64,000 nucleotides of DNA. Origin: Arachis hypogaea. Taxonomy: Eukaryota > Streptophyta > Magnoliopsida > Fabales > Fabaceae. Made by a program: the position numbers and the translations under genes. Below are positions 46,171 to 58,534 of the stretch, piece after piece. Below the pieces are notes generated by a model. The model saw nothing but the letters and a program-made list of their open reading frames with translations. It did no database searches and had not been told where the DNA came from. The stretch is taken from contig NC_092044.1 of assembly GCF_003086295.3 (NCBI RefSeq), positions 8,954,843 through 9,018,842 of the forward strand, read 5' to 3'. Position 1 is the first letter of the stretch; the number at the start of each line of letters is the position of its first letter.

Positions 46171-47624
46171 AGGTTGAAATTTGAAAACCCTGAAGGTGGG
46201 GTGAGGAAAATTGTTCTGGCAACTAATATGGCTGAGACTAGTATTACCATCAATGATGTTGTCTTTGTGGTTGATTGTGGTAAAGCTAAAGAGACATCAT
46301 ATGATGCACTAAACAACACTCCTTGTTTACTTCCATCTTGGATATCAAAAGTTGCTGTCTGGCAGGTATTTTTTTATTGTTTATTTAATTTTGTGGATAT
46401 TGATTATTTACCCCTTTGAGGTTGAACATTGTCAAATTAAACTAGTTAAGGAAGACCTAGAAAAATTGAGAACAATGTTAGAAAAATCGTTGATCCGTAA
46501 TTTTTTCCTGAAATTTTGGTTTTTCATCAAGTAATGGGATCAGTATCAACTGTATTTTCTTTACAACAAAAATCTAATAATTTTAGATTGTAAATAATGT
46601 GTCAATTGGAATAGATGGAATTGTTGCTGTCACATGCACAGACATTCTTGTATAGTTTAGCTAACATACAGATGTATATAGATTCACAATGTTTAATACT
46701 TTCCAAATTACTTCTTGTCATGAAGTATATGGATTTGCTTATTTTTGTTGCTTAAAAGGTTTCAATTTCTTTTCTTTAGAGAAGAGGAAGGGCTGGTTGT
46801 GTTCAACCTGGTGAATGCTACCATCTATATCCCAGATGTGTTTATGATGCTTTTGCTGATTATCAATTGCCCGAACTTTTGAGAACACCTTTGAAGTCCT
46901 TATGTTTGCAAATTAAAAGTTTACAGCTACTGATATTGTCATAATGATTTGTTACTTTTCAGGGTGCAGGTTGTCAATGCTTCCTGTGGAGCCCAAACTC
47001 GACAAAATGCTCATTCTGGGCGCTATCTTCAACTGTTTGGATCACATAATGACTGTTGTTGCTGGTCTTAGTGTAAGGGATCCTTTTGTGATGTCGGCTG
47101 ACAAGTAAGATGTAAGTCACCATGACTATCGTTTTCCCTTGACATTGGATGTAAATCTTGCTAGAAAAATAGTGGATTTTATCATTTTTTATGTTATCAT
47201 CTGATGACATCACTTGTTTTTTGGAATATTAATATTGGAACTAAAGTTTAACAATATCACCTGATTAAATATATTGGGCCTATCAAGTATCAAGCATGCT
47301 CTCTGGTAGAGCATATTAATGTTGAGAAAAAACGGCTTCTATTGATTCCTTTTTAGCACGCAAATATTATCACTAATTTATCAAGCAGGATTAAAATAAT
47401 CAATATGCTATCTGTGAGGCAGAAAAGGCTTAACTTTGTATTTAATTGTTTTATATGAATGTTTCTTACAACTTGCAGAGTCTGCTAAGGCCCAGTTTTC
47501 TACTCGTGACTATAGTGATCATCTTGCACTTGTCCGAGCTTATGAGGGTTGGAAAGAGGCTGAAGCTCATCAAGCTGGCTATGAGTACTGTTGGCGAAAT
47601 TTTCTTCAGCGTGTTACTCAATAA
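46171..47624 (+). pseudogene. Captured DExH-box RNA helicase fragment, four exons
   Basis: DExH helicases of the DHX36/DExH3 type unwind RNA. Exon at 46171-46365: [20 protein letters not shown] and [13 protein letters not shown] (motif V and following strand). Exon from 46780 to about 46925: [19 protein letters not shown] and [18 protein letters not shown]. Piece from about 46965 to 47107: [20 protein letters not shown] and [16 protein letters not shown]. Exon from 47479: [40 protein letters not shown], then FLQRVTQ and a stop. Introns with AG/GT borders are kept, so capture was at DNA level. Defects: motif VI RRGRAGR is RRGRAGC; the segment after IKSLQ up to the next piece (helicase-associated domain start) is missing; N-terminal motifs I-III and the C-terminus are absent. 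Confidence 0.88.
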
Positions 47625-47907
47625 ACAGATGAGCGTATTTGTAAGTTGTTAGATACACACTTGACTCCTTTGGAAAGGACTCAAAAAAAAGTTAGAAAAT
47701 TTGGAACGGACAATTGGAAAGGCCAAAACGAAAAAGCTAAAACAGAAGAGATGGAATGAGGCTTATGTTAGCTATTATGAGAAGGTTAGAGCATCAAATA
47801 GTTCTAGTGCAGTTCCACTACTACCGCCACCGCCGCCACCCTCAATGTCTTCGGATGAGGACTATTATGATGATGAGGATGAAGATGACACTGAAGACTA
47901 TAGCTGA
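47625..47907 (+). pseudogene. Unrecognised coding-like stretch with acidic tail
   Basis: After the helicase part, one frame reads DERICKLLDTHLTPLERTQK; after a one-base shift near 47690 the next gives LERTIGKAKTKKLKQKRWNE, then a coiled-coil-like helix, a run of eight prolines, and an acidic end DEDYYDDEDEDDTEDYS before the TGA at 47905-47907. I do not recognise the family. Its place near the right end, after the captured exons, suggests the 3' end of an element-encoded protein; other CACTA ORFs (such as the one at 24779-25299) also finish with an acidic run. Confidence 0.45.
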
Positions 47908-48164
47908 TACTTTTAGTATGGTTTGAACAATATACTAGGAATTATAGTTGATGATCAATACACTTTGTTTATATTATGAATTATATTGACATGCTTGTTT
48001 ATAGTACTTTTCTTTTAGTTTGATAATACGATGAATTTGTTTATTTTTTGAAATATTATAAATATTCGAATACAAATTAGATAAAAGTTTGTATTAAAAT
48101 TATATTTATTTTGTATGAAAACAAGTTTATTTTGTAATTGAAAAAATAAAAAAAAAATTTACCT

Positions 48165-48540
48165 TACTAACGGATTTACAGACGGATTTTCTGTCTGTAA
48201 TCAGAGTGTGAGATGATTTTCCAATGTTCAAATTACAGACGAAAAATCTGTCAGAAAATTCATCTGTAATTATAGGCGAAAAATTCGTCTGAAAATTTGT
48301 CTGTAATCACAGACGGAAAATCTGTCGAAAAATTTGTCGTCTTCGAAAAATCGAGGGAGAATTTACAGAAGAAAAATCCGTCGGCAACAGATAAAAATTT
48401 GTCGGTAATTTTCCGACAGAAAAAAATCCGTCGGTAAATAATTTTCGACGGAACTTTTACAAAAAGAAAAAATCCGTCGATAACCAAAAATTCATCTATA
48501 ATAAAGACTAAATTTGTCTATAAATCTGTCTATATTAATC
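48165..48540. repeat. CACTA right subterminal repeats
   Basis: More than ten copies of AAATTCGTC-, GAAAAATCCGTCGG- and TTACAGACGGA-like words on both strands, matching those at 44335-44620 in inverted orientation. Confidence 0.85.
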
Positions 48541-48558
48541 CATTTTCTAGCTGTGATT

Positions 48559-51500
48559 ATCCAAAAATTTTGACTAGCTATAAGTATTGTTGGTGTTTTA
48601 TTTAAATTCAAATAAAAAATATATACATATCTACTACCGTTAATTTATGCATGGTGTGACAAATAATTTTTATATTTAAATATAAAAACATCATTTTAAA
48701 TCATGGATATATTTTAATCATATGCCTGATTAATTAATCCGTTATCGATTTATCTTCCAATTATATACGGTGACTAATAAAAAATCAGCCAACATCAATT
48801 AATAATAAAAATTTAATACTCATTTATAATTTTTTTAAATTATTTTTTTATTATTTTTTCTTTTTCTTTCTTCCAAAAATTTAATTTTAACTATTATTAT
48901 AAGTCATAATCTACGACCATCACCATCAGACACTGTCATCGGTATTAACCATCGTTTCAGACGATTATCACTGTCATCGATTACAAACCACTGATCATCT
49001 TAAATTTTAAATTCTAAATTCTAAATCTTAAAATTTAAATCCTAAATTCTAAATCATAAATTGTAAATTCTAAACCCTAAATCCTAAAACACTAAATTCT
49101 AAATTCTGAATTCTAAATCATAAATTCTAAATTTTAAAAACTAATCCTATTTTTTATTCTAAATCATAATAGTCTCTAAAAAATTTTAAAATTCTTATAT
49201 CAGTTCTTTAATATAGACGAATAATTTGATGTAAGGACTGATTTGTCTAATATAAGAAAATAAAAGTTTAAAAAATAATTTGATAATTAAAATTTGTTAA
49301 GGACTAAAATGTTAAACTAAAATTTTTTTAAAAATTGATTTGAGGTATTATTCGTTAGTTTAACTATACTAAAATTGTACGATGATTCGCTAGAAGTTAA
49401 ATTAACTATACTATATAGTATAAATTTAAAAATATTATTATTTTTTAAAATCGATTAGATAATATATAAATTAATGTAAAAATTATAAAGCTCATTTGTA
49501 AAAAAATATTATACAAAACATGCATTTGACGATTTATATATAATTTAATATAATTATTTAACAGAAAAAATACATGATGAAAAATTATACAACAATAACA
49601 CCAACAAAGTTCTACGAAGTTGACATCTTTTTTAAATATTAAATTTTGTGTGTTTTTTAGTGTTTTTATGTAATAAAAAATATTATCATCTAATATACTC
49701 AATTCTAATAAGTAAATAGATTCATTTTTATTTGTTGGCGAAAATATTTTTTTAAGATAATGCTCAATGGTATAATTTGAGATTTAGTTATAGCTTTCTT
49801 TAGTTTATATTTAAAGAAAATTAAAGAGAAAAGAGTTTAAAAAAATAATTGAGAATAAAAATACAAAATAAAATATAGTATAATGTTATAAATAATGAAT
49901 TTTATTAATCATGATATATTAGAAAATATATCAAATAAGTATTTATTATTATGACAAAGTTAAATGTGTTTAGATATATTTTAAAAAATTCGTTTGATGG
50001 GAAGAATATGAGATGGAATAATAGTGGTAAGAAAGCTATTAAACATGTTTAAGTATATATAACATCATATATTCTAAATATTTATAACTAAAAATTTGTA
50101 TTATAGCAGTTTAATATGTAGATGTTAATTATATTTAATCATTATATTTTAATTCAATTGAATAATGATAAGTATAAAATTTAATTAGTTAGTGGCATAT
50201 CAAAATTAATTTAAATTTTGAAACTATTGATGAGTAATGATACCCATAAATAGAGACAAATGTTTTTAAATATTATAATTTATATTCTTTGAATAATTAC
50301 TATGTAGAAATTCATTTATTTATTATATTGACAAATTGTAGAATTATTATTTATGGGAAATTGTTGATATAATGATATGATACAATTGAAAAAAACAAAG
50401 ACATAAATTATCTTATAATAAATTAGTATTAAATTTTATATGATGAAAATAGATTTTAATTACAAACAAAATACAATACTTGCATGTGATTATATGCCCA
50501 GCTGTTATGATCATATAACGTTAAAATAGAAGCACACAAAGTACATTTTAGAGGGTAAACAACTAAGTCAGTTCACATTAAAAGCCAACAACCCTAGTGT
50601 AGCGGACCATTTATAGCTGCCCATTTATGTCATTTACTGTCTAATTTGGAGGATTTTTGGGTCTTTCAAAAAGTTACTAAACGATAAAATTAACATGAAA
50701 ACTTTTTGCTCCTTGGAACAGCCATGTTCCATGAATGTACTTGGAATACCTGATAATTTTCCGTTAGTATTACACTAATTCGTTAAAGGGCTACGTAGAT
50801 TTGAAGTGTGTATGACGCAAGCAACCTCAAAAATATTTCATGGAATGCTGTTAATAAATAATAGGAAGTTGACATTGACAACTGAGAATGTATTAATGTA
50901 ACTTCGATTAAGACGTCACCATTAATTGAGGACTAAATATAAAATGACCAAAATGCTAATTTTTATTATAAAATATTGGTGAATTTTATAATGGTTATGG
51001 TATGGTATCTAATTTTGATATGGTAAATTTTGAATATTTAATAATTTTTTATTTTTATATTTTTAAAATTAAATATTAATTTTTAACTTTTTTAAGAAGT
51101 TAAGCAAATATTTGTAGACACTATAGCAATCATCTAAAATATTTTAGTCTAGATAAGACAAATTAATTTTTTTAATTATCAAAGTTAGTTCGAAAAATAA
51201 TTTAAAATATTCTATATTTCTTAAATATTGAATTAGTTTAACTCCTTGGAGCTAAAATGGTAGTCACTTAATATTTTAAAAATGTATTTTTTAAGAAAAT
51301 GCAATTCACAAATAATTGTTATAAAAATTATTAACGCTGATCGTGTTAAAATATTAGAAATAAATTTAAAAAATATTAGAGATAAATTAAATTAAACTTA
51401 AATATTAAAGATAATTAAGTATATAATTAAAATATAAAATAACTTATAATTAAAATTTTAAATTTAGATAAAATATAGTTGACTATTGGTATAATTAATT

Positions 51501-53923
51501 TTCAAACTTTATCATTTTTTCAAACTTTATCACTCTGCGCTAAAACGACTAATTATTTTATATTATATTCTTTTATCATACTATTCCAAATTAAGCTCTA
51601 AAAAAATAGTATACACATTAGTTCTATATTTTTATTAGGACAATTCACACCAATAAAATAAGTTGAAAAAATCTTTATGCAAATATAATATTGTAAAATT
51701 GCAGGCAAAAAGACAATAATTTTAAGTATATGTAATCCGTGACATCTTAACGTGAATTTTAAATACACGTAATTTGTTACATTCTGTCGCGGATTAATTT
51801 ATTTTATTTATGTGAATTGTTCTTTTTATTAGTGATTTGATCGTATAAAAGATTATTTTTCTCATACAATTTAAAATAGAAAATTTTTTGTTTCATATTA
51901 AATTACCTATATATAAATTAACTAAAAAATAATTAACTATATTAAAAGAAATATAAAATAAATAATTAATAAAATAAATTTTAGTTTTTTAACTTTTTAA
52001 AATCATATTATTGCTTGTGTTTGCGGGGTCCTACCCAACTCATTCCATGTGTACCGCTGCCCAAAACATTATTTCATTTCATACTTATAGATAGGTCTTA
52101 TAATTTAGTGCCTTGTTATTTACTATTGTAGTCAAAGTCATGAACCCGAAGCTACTAATTGGCTAAATTCATTCTACTGCAAACAATTCCCTTTTCTTGT
52201 TTTCTTTTTAAATAAAAATAAAAATAAAAATACATAAACTATAACAAATCAATCCTATTCCTACCGTCCTTCTTAATGTAAACAGTAATCTATCTAAGTT
52301 GTTTCCAAATAAAGAGAAAGTATAAAAATTAAATTTTTATTTAGTTAATACTATTCAATTTTAGAATTTAAAATTTAAAATAAATAAATTTTTTAAAAAA
52401 TTAATTAATATTCACCGAAGAAAGTTGGTTTCTAACCTCCTCTTAATAGAATCAATTCATTCCCGAGTCATCATGCATCTAGGAAAGTTCAACTATGCAA
52501 ATGTTTTATTCTCCTTTCTGCTTTTAAGCATACGGCATTTTTCTTTATTCACCAAGATGCAAAAGAGAATCCGACATTTAGAAAGGGCCGTAACACAAGG
52601 TAGATGCCATTAACATTGTACGCATAAATTGGGAAAAAGTGACGCACGCACCAATAATTGATGGCAATAAAACCCCTCACCTAATCGGAGAAATTTTTAA
52701 ACTCATGTCACAATGTTCAAGACTCTATAGTCTATAATCAATTAATCAAGCATGTATTAGATTTTGGGGGAAAAAAATTGTTTTGCGCAATAAATTAATT
52801 TATTTTTTTAAATAATTAAGATTTTTAATTTATGCTTTTAGTTGTTCTGCTAAATTTCAAATGAATAAAATTTGATATATATTAAAATATAATTTTGATA
52901 CACTACTTAAAATGAATAAAATAATTTTATATATATTTAATTACGTAATACAATAAAAATAAAAATAATTATTCTTAATATTAACTACAATCATCTAAAA
53001 AAAACAAATGAAATTAAATAATTGTATAAAATATTTTATAAAATTGTCAGTACATTAAAATTAAATTTTATATATTATTATAAAATATAATTAAAAAAAT
53101 AAATTAAGAAAAAAAAAACCAAGAATACTCGAGTAAGATAAACATATCAAAGATATAAATTATCAAAGACTACATGTGAGACTTTCACATTATAAGAGAT
53201 ATAGACGAAAGAATATATAGTGATCAAATTTATAAAATAATAGAAAAAAAATGGAAAGTCCTGTGGCGAGCAGAGAGCTTACCTTAAATTTTAGACAACC
53301 GCATCTTCCTATATTGATTTATCATAATAATTCATTAACGTATATAACTAATTATTTATTTCCAAAAATAAAATGCAAAGTTTTTTTACCAAAAAAGGAA
53401 ACAAAATTATACATGAACGGATGAACCATAATAAGCAATAAAAAATAACAGCAAATAAAAACAGCAATAATCATAAAAAAAAATCTTTTCCAACCATATT
53501 TCTTTCCACGGCTTAATATATATTTGCATTTTGAACACGCGAACCTATATAAAATTATAAATATTTAAAAGCATCTTAACTAAAAGAAAAATATTATTTA
53601 ATTTATATAATAAACACTCTTAATATCTATATAAAAATAAATTTATCATCAATTTATTGTATATTTAAATTATTTTTTAATTAATAAAACAAAAAATATG
53701 TACTTATTAAAAAAATATTAATATTAAAACAATGTCTACTACAAAAAAATATACACGTACTAAAATTACAAAAGAAAATATTAGGACCCACATTTATTTC
53801 GAGTGCTTCAAAGTTGAAAATATGAAGTGGGTAAGATTATGTTGATGCGGAACAAGAACTTCTCAACTATTAATATAAAATAAATATAAAATATAAAATC
53901 TGATTTCTCAATCACAATCACAA
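48559..53923. other. Long AT-rich gene-free stretch
   Basis: More than 5 kb without a supported gene. It holds a telomere-like degenerate repeat at about 49000-49145. Otherwise A/T runs and short chance frames. 53770-53923 should be the 3' UTR of the AIR12-like gene. Confidence 0.6.
49000..49145. repeat. Degenerate telomere-like heptamer repeat
   Basis: About 20 head-to-tail copies of TAAATTC, TAAATCC, TAAACCC and close variants. The plant telomere unit on this strand is CCCTAAA; here one exact CCCTAAATCC stands among decayed copies. Confidence 0.65.
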
Positions 53924-54640
53924 TCACATGCTCAAGAAACCCGCCATAACCAAAATCACAGCAAGGTAAAATCCCAAACTGAATCTCTCACCCATCAACG
54001 AAGCCGCACCACTCTTGTTACCACCACCGCCCGTGGTGTTCCCACCAGAACCACTTGCCGGCGCCGGAGCCACCGTCGACGCAGCGGTTCCCGGCAGCGC
54101 TGACTTCGCTGAAAGATTCTCTTTCCCCATGTCATGCTTTCCTGGTTTCCCGCTCACCACGGGTCCCACCTGCCACACCTGGCTAACGTTGTCAGCCTTC
54201 GCCGGAATCTTAACCCCCGCATAGATCGTCACAGCGCCGCTAGACTCCTCCGCCGACACGTCCCAGGTGTCGACGGAGAGTTTCTTGACGGGGTCAATGC
54301 CGCCGTACGAGGTGAGATTGTACAAGTCAACGGCGAGTTTTCCGTCGCTGTGTTTGTAGGCGATGAGTGCCTGTGCTCCGATCATGCCGCCGCCGGCGGT
54401 GTTGACTCCCCAGGCAACCCACCCGTTGGACGGAGGCGCGGCGGAGAATGCGACGGAGATGGAGCTGTTGGTGGCGTTGTAGGTGAAGTGGAGGGTGGCG
54501 CCGAGGGCGGAGAGATCGGTGCAGTTAGCGTAGGTTTGGGATCCGGAAAGCTTCTGAGATTTACAGGTGAGAGAGTGTACTGTGGAAGAAAAGAGGGTGA
54601 TGAAGATGGCAATGGAGACTAAGAGGGTTTGGGAAGCCAT
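53924..54640 (-). CDS. AIR12: AIR12-like DOMON-domain GPI-anchored protein
   Basis: AIR12 is a heme-binding b-type cytochrome at the outer face of the plasma membrane, linked to ascorbate and quinone redox. The gene is one uninterrupted exon of 238 codons, start ATG 54640, stop ending at 53924. Residues 1-23 form a signal peptide. The DOMON domain covers about 45-170: YANCTDLSALGATLHF, SNGWVAWGVN, GGGMIGAQALIAYKHSDG, VWQVGPVVSG. Met86 (GGGMIG) and His169 (GKHDMG) correspond to the heme ligands reported for Arabidopsis AIR12. N-glycosylation sites include NATN and NLTS. A Ser/Pro/Gly-rich linker with APAPAS (arabinogalactan-like) leads to a C-terminal hydrophobic tail (about 218-238) typical of a GPI signal. 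A longer frame opens at 54736, but the signal peptide supports the ATG at 54640. No defect seen; this is the only intact gene in the window. Confidence 0.92.
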   Translation of the reverse strand: MASQTLLVSIAIFITLFSSTVHSLTCKSQKLSGSQTYANCTDLSALGATLHFTYNATNSSISVAFSAAPPSNGWVAWGVNTAGGGMIGAQALIAYKHSDGKLAVDLYNLTSYGGIDPVKKLSVDTWDVSAEESSGAVTIYAGVKIPAKADNVSQVWQVGPVVSGKPGKHDMGKENLSAKSALPGTAASTVAPAPASGSGGNTTGGGGNKSGAASLMGERFSLGFYLAVILVMAGFLSM

Positions 54641-54700
54641 TGATGAAGGAGAAAAGAGGGTTAAGTGAAGTGGCTTTTGTGGTTTGTTGTGGGGAGAAGG

Positions 54701-54710
54701 AATATATAGA
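54701..54710 (-). promoter_or_regulatory. TATA box of the AIR12-like gene
   Basis: TCTATATATT on the minus strand, about 60 bases upstream of the start codon at 54640, at a normal distance for a short plant leader. Confidence 0.65.
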
Positions 54711-54779
54711 AGAAAGTGGGGGCGCGTGGAGACCAAAAGATGTGTAAAAGCAATAATATTTTGATAAGATATAAAGCAA

Positions 54780-55351
54780 TCGTACTATAAAAGGTATAAA
54801 AGTAAGTATCTCTTCAAAAATAAAAAGATAAGTTCAAATAAAACCGTAAGTTCCACTATCCTCTACTTCTACTTTTAGACCATTTTTAAACAAAGAAAAA
54901 CATAGGCACTCAAGAATCTTCCATAAAAGTATGCCATGAAAATTGGGATACACTTATTTGAGTATTTATACTGTATTGATAGTACAATATTTATACTTAC
55001 AAAAATTCTATTTTATTTATATACTAAAATTAAAATTATTCACTGTATATTTGTATATAATTTCATTTATTTATAATATATATTTTATAATAATAACTAA
55101 TTTTGATGTACTGTAATATGGTCGTTATTCTTCGAATATTAACTTTTATATTATAATAATAAAGTTTGAATCTAAGAACTCAAGCCAAATATAAAAGATT
55201 TTCATCGTATACTAAAAGTTCATTTATTAAAAAATTAAAATTAAAAGTTTTATATATAATTTTACATAAAATATGTCAATAATAATTTTTTAAAAAAATT
55301 CTATTTGTAAACTAAAATTAGCTATCAATGTATTTGTGTAGTTTAATTTAG
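54780..55351. other. Upstream region of the AIR12-like gene
   Basis: AT-rich; no repeat or coding sequence recognised before the MITE at 55352. Confidence 0.5.
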
Positions 55352-55522
55352 GTTTAATTACTCTAGTAATCCTTATAATTTCGCAAAATTTTCAATTAGG
55401 TATCTATACTTTTTTTATTTTTTAAAAAAAAATAGTGTATAGACTCAATTAAAACGAAAAAAAAGTACAGGGACCTAATTAAAAATTTTGCGAAACTATA
55501 GGAACCAACAGAGTAATTAAAC
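55352..55522. mobile_element. MITE, 171 bp
   Basis: Nearly the whole element is an inverted repeat: GTTTAATTACTCTAGT at the left against its inverse at the right, with inner parts TTTCGCAAAATTTTCAATTA and its inverse, and a short A-rich loop. No coding capacity. Confidence 0.85.
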
Positions 55523-55867
55523 TTTTAATTTATTTTCAATGTGTATTTATATTTCAACATATATTTTATATTAGTAACTAATTTTAATGGTTGATTTTAA
55601 TATACACATATTATAACTCTAATTTTTTTAATAAAAATAAAATCCATTTCCACATTCGATTTTTCTTATGATTGGAGTTAGTAATAGTATAAAACAGACC
55701 AAAATCAAGTATTCTGCAGAGATTATTTGCGATAGATAATTAAATAAGGACCTAACATTTTTTTAAGGGGATAGAGATTTATCCCGCAAATAAATAAGAA
55801 TAAAATTTCGTATAGATAACTAATAAATGTCTAATTAATAACAAATCAACAAGCATTTTTTAAAAGA

Positions 55868-56440
55868 ATACAAATAAACAACAATAACAATAAGCGGTCT
55901 TATTAGGTGATGTCGATTACATAAATCAATCAAAGTTATTAAGTTATATTATGTATCATATCTATAAAAAGACCGTTTATATGTAGATCTCGTTTAATTA
56001 TTTTATAGATGGTCTTTTTAAATTTTTTCTCAATATTTTATCCCTTGTCCATCTTCTATCGCATCCACCTTTTTGACTGGTCTTCTTCTCACATGTTTGA
56101 ACCACTTGAGCGGCAATTCTACCATCTTTTTCATAATAGATGCTACTTCAACCCTCTCTCTTATATCTTCATTCCTTATTCTATCAAATTACGTATGATC
56201 ACTCATCCATCTCAACATTTTCATCTTTGTCACACTTAGCTTATGTTCGTGCTTTCCTTTAGCCGTTCAATATTCTATACCATAAATCATAGCCGGTCTG
56301 ATAGTAGTGCAATAGAATTTACTTTTAAGTTTTAAAAGCACTTTTTTGTCACATATAAAACCATACGCACTTTGCCATTTTGATTAATCTGCTTGGATCC
56401 TATTATTTACATCATATTCAATTTTTTTATTATCTTATAT
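55868..56440 (-). pseudogene. LINE reverse transcriptase C-terminal remnant
   Basis: On the minus strand, broken frames give [34 protein letters not shown] and [14 protein letters not shown], which match the region after the reverse transcriptase domain in plant LINE proteins (the [18 protein letters not shown] and RWFGHVKRRP words). Stops interrupt it (for example after the first block). The 3' end, near 55870, shows TTATTGTTATTGTTGTTTAT on the minus strand, consistent with the short TTG-type repeats that end such elements. The 5' part is missing, as is common for LINE copies. Confidence 0.7.
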
Positions 56441-56647
56441 GATGCACCTAAAATACTTATACTTTTTCTTAAGAATATAAATAAAAACATAAATATCCAT
56501 AGTACGAAAACTCGTTAAATCTCCACAAATATAAAATTACCAAATTACCTTATTTTATTGGCAAAAATCAGTGCATTCTAAAAAAAATAGAGAATGTTGC
56601 ACTCCTTAAAAGTTAAAAATTAACTTGTTATCAAAGGTTACTAAATA

Positions 56648-56696
<49 letters not shown>

Positions 56697-58534
56697 GTCA
56701 TGGCTTGAACAAACAAATTGGCATGTACCGAAAAAAGAAAAAAAAAATTAACTCCTTATTCAACACGATCTAAGACAGAACGACCATTACACTAACGAAT
56801 TACTCGAGAACTCTTCCATTACTCCATTGTTACTAATCTGATGTCTTCAAACATCTTCACTGTTGATTGTCAGCGCTTCGACGATCTTTTTGGCCGTGAT
56901 AGATTTGGAGGTTCTTGAACTCATTCCCTTCCACCTCTACTATGGATGGCCTCCAAACCTGAAAAATCGCTGCCATCAAAGAGGGAAACACACCTGTCTC
57001 ATTGAAGATGCTATAGTCGCATTGATTCTTAAATGAAGATGCCCATGGCCAAGCCGACTCCATTACACATCAATTCGCCAAGTATCTTTCGCCACCCTCT
57101 CCTAAATTGGAACGGCCACTAAAAAACATAGTTTGATGTGTGGGAGTCTCTCATTGCCGTATTTGATCCTTGAACTTCTCTAGTTTTGTCTCTTTTACTA
57201 GTTGGCAATGTTACCCGTTACTTGATGTTGCTAGTTATGGAAGTTTGAAGTGATGAGATTCTGACGATTACATGGTTGTGATTCTTTTGGATTTGGTGTA
57301 TGAATTTTTAACTCATTTTGTATGCATTATTTATTTCAATTCCAAAATCTAGCTGATGTTTTTTTTTTTTTTTGGACAGACGCGTTGCTTTTAATATTCA
57401 TATACTTTTTTGTTTTGAATTTTCGTTCGATATCTATAATCTGTAAAAAAATTTAAAATTTATAAAAAAATGATTAACCTGATTAATAAATTACCTTTTT
57501 AAATCCACATCATTTATATAAAAGATAATAAAAAATTAAAATTTGATGAATTAACAAAAAATATAACACTCCATACTTAGCAAAAAATATTTAAAAATAT
57601 CCTATTTTATATATATAAAATTATTTTATATTTAGTAACTCTAATTTCCTTTTTCTAATTCGAATTTTTTTTAGGTCTTTACTCATCCCTACCTCCATTT
57701 TCTCTCCTCTCTCTTTCACACACATACACATTTTTTTGTTATGTTAATCTTTCCTTCAATTTTGTCCCCTTCTTTTGCGCCTTGTTGTTCTTGTTGAGTG
57801 CTATCTTGTTATAGAATTTTAACTATTATTTAAGCTAATATAAAACGATAGTATTATTACATATTTATAATATTGATCGGTCACTAAAAATTATTATTTT
57901 ATTATATTGAAAGATATTTTTATATTTTTTTAAATAGATTTTTTCGTAATAGATTCCTTTTATAAAAGGAGGTTTGAGGTGAGAGAGGACAGAGGAGTAT
58001 CTATACAGAATTACACTCGGATACCCATTGCCATAACCGCCGGATAACCATGCGAATTAAGGGCTTAAGGCTTTGTTCTGCACCAGTGTCGAAGAGTGGT
58101 TGGTTAAAGACTTAAAGTATTACTTTTAGTTTATACACATTTTTATCAAGTTGTTGTAGTTGACCGTTGATGATGAAACTAATTGGGGAAGGTCACAAGC
58201 GCGAGCGGAGTGCCCGAATTCGGTGGGAATATTTTTTTTGAATTCTTTTAAAGGATTTGGATTAAACGGCACGTGACTCTGACAACTGAAGTATTTCTAT
58301 TACCTCTATAGTCAACGTAGTGACGTACATTCTTTTTACTTTATCAATCAAAATAATACTATGTTAATCAGGCGTAATAGAGCAAATATTGAAAAGTAAG
58401 GCAATTTGTACTTCTGAATTCTAGATTACATAACGATAGAAATTTTTATTTCTCAATCTTGTAAACTAAATCTTATTTTGTATTTTGCAGTAAGAAGTTC
58501 CGCCCTTTATCATTTCAAGTTTTAAGAAGAGATA
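56441..58534. other. Intergenic region with a trinucleotide microsatellite
   Basis: Contains (TAT)n at 56648-56697. 56857-57063 is open on the minus strand but resembles nothing known. 57960-58330 is less AT-rich, with no recognisable gene. Confidence 0.5.
56648..56697. repeat. (TAT)n microsatellite
   Basis: About 16 perfect TAT/ATT units. Confidence 0.95.

Larger units (their letters stand above)
44315..48555 (+). mobile_element. CACTA-type (En/Spm) element, 4241 bp, carrying helicase exons
   Basis: The left end CACTAATAGAAAACT (44315) and the right end, read inward as CACAGCTAGAAAATG (ending 48555), are CACTA-type termini (family consensus CACTACAAGAAAA). Both are flanked by ATT (44312-44314 and 48556-48558), the 3-bp duplication made by CACTA elements. 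Just inside each end are the dense inverted subterminal repeats expected of the family, built on TTACAGACGGAAAATCTGTC-like words. No TNP2 or TNPA-type transposase was recognised, so it is non-autonomous. The interior holds a GC-rich 5' region, four exons of a DExH-box helicase and a short unknown acidic ORF. Confidence 0.9.

Noticed and set aside
54134..54622. Long open frame on the plus strand across the AIR12-like gene
   Set aside because: It is the antisense shadow of a GC-rich exon with clear protein homology on the minus strand.
56857..57063. Small minus-strand gene
   Set aside because: Starts with Met and stays open for 68 codons, but no homology, splice signal or composition supports it.
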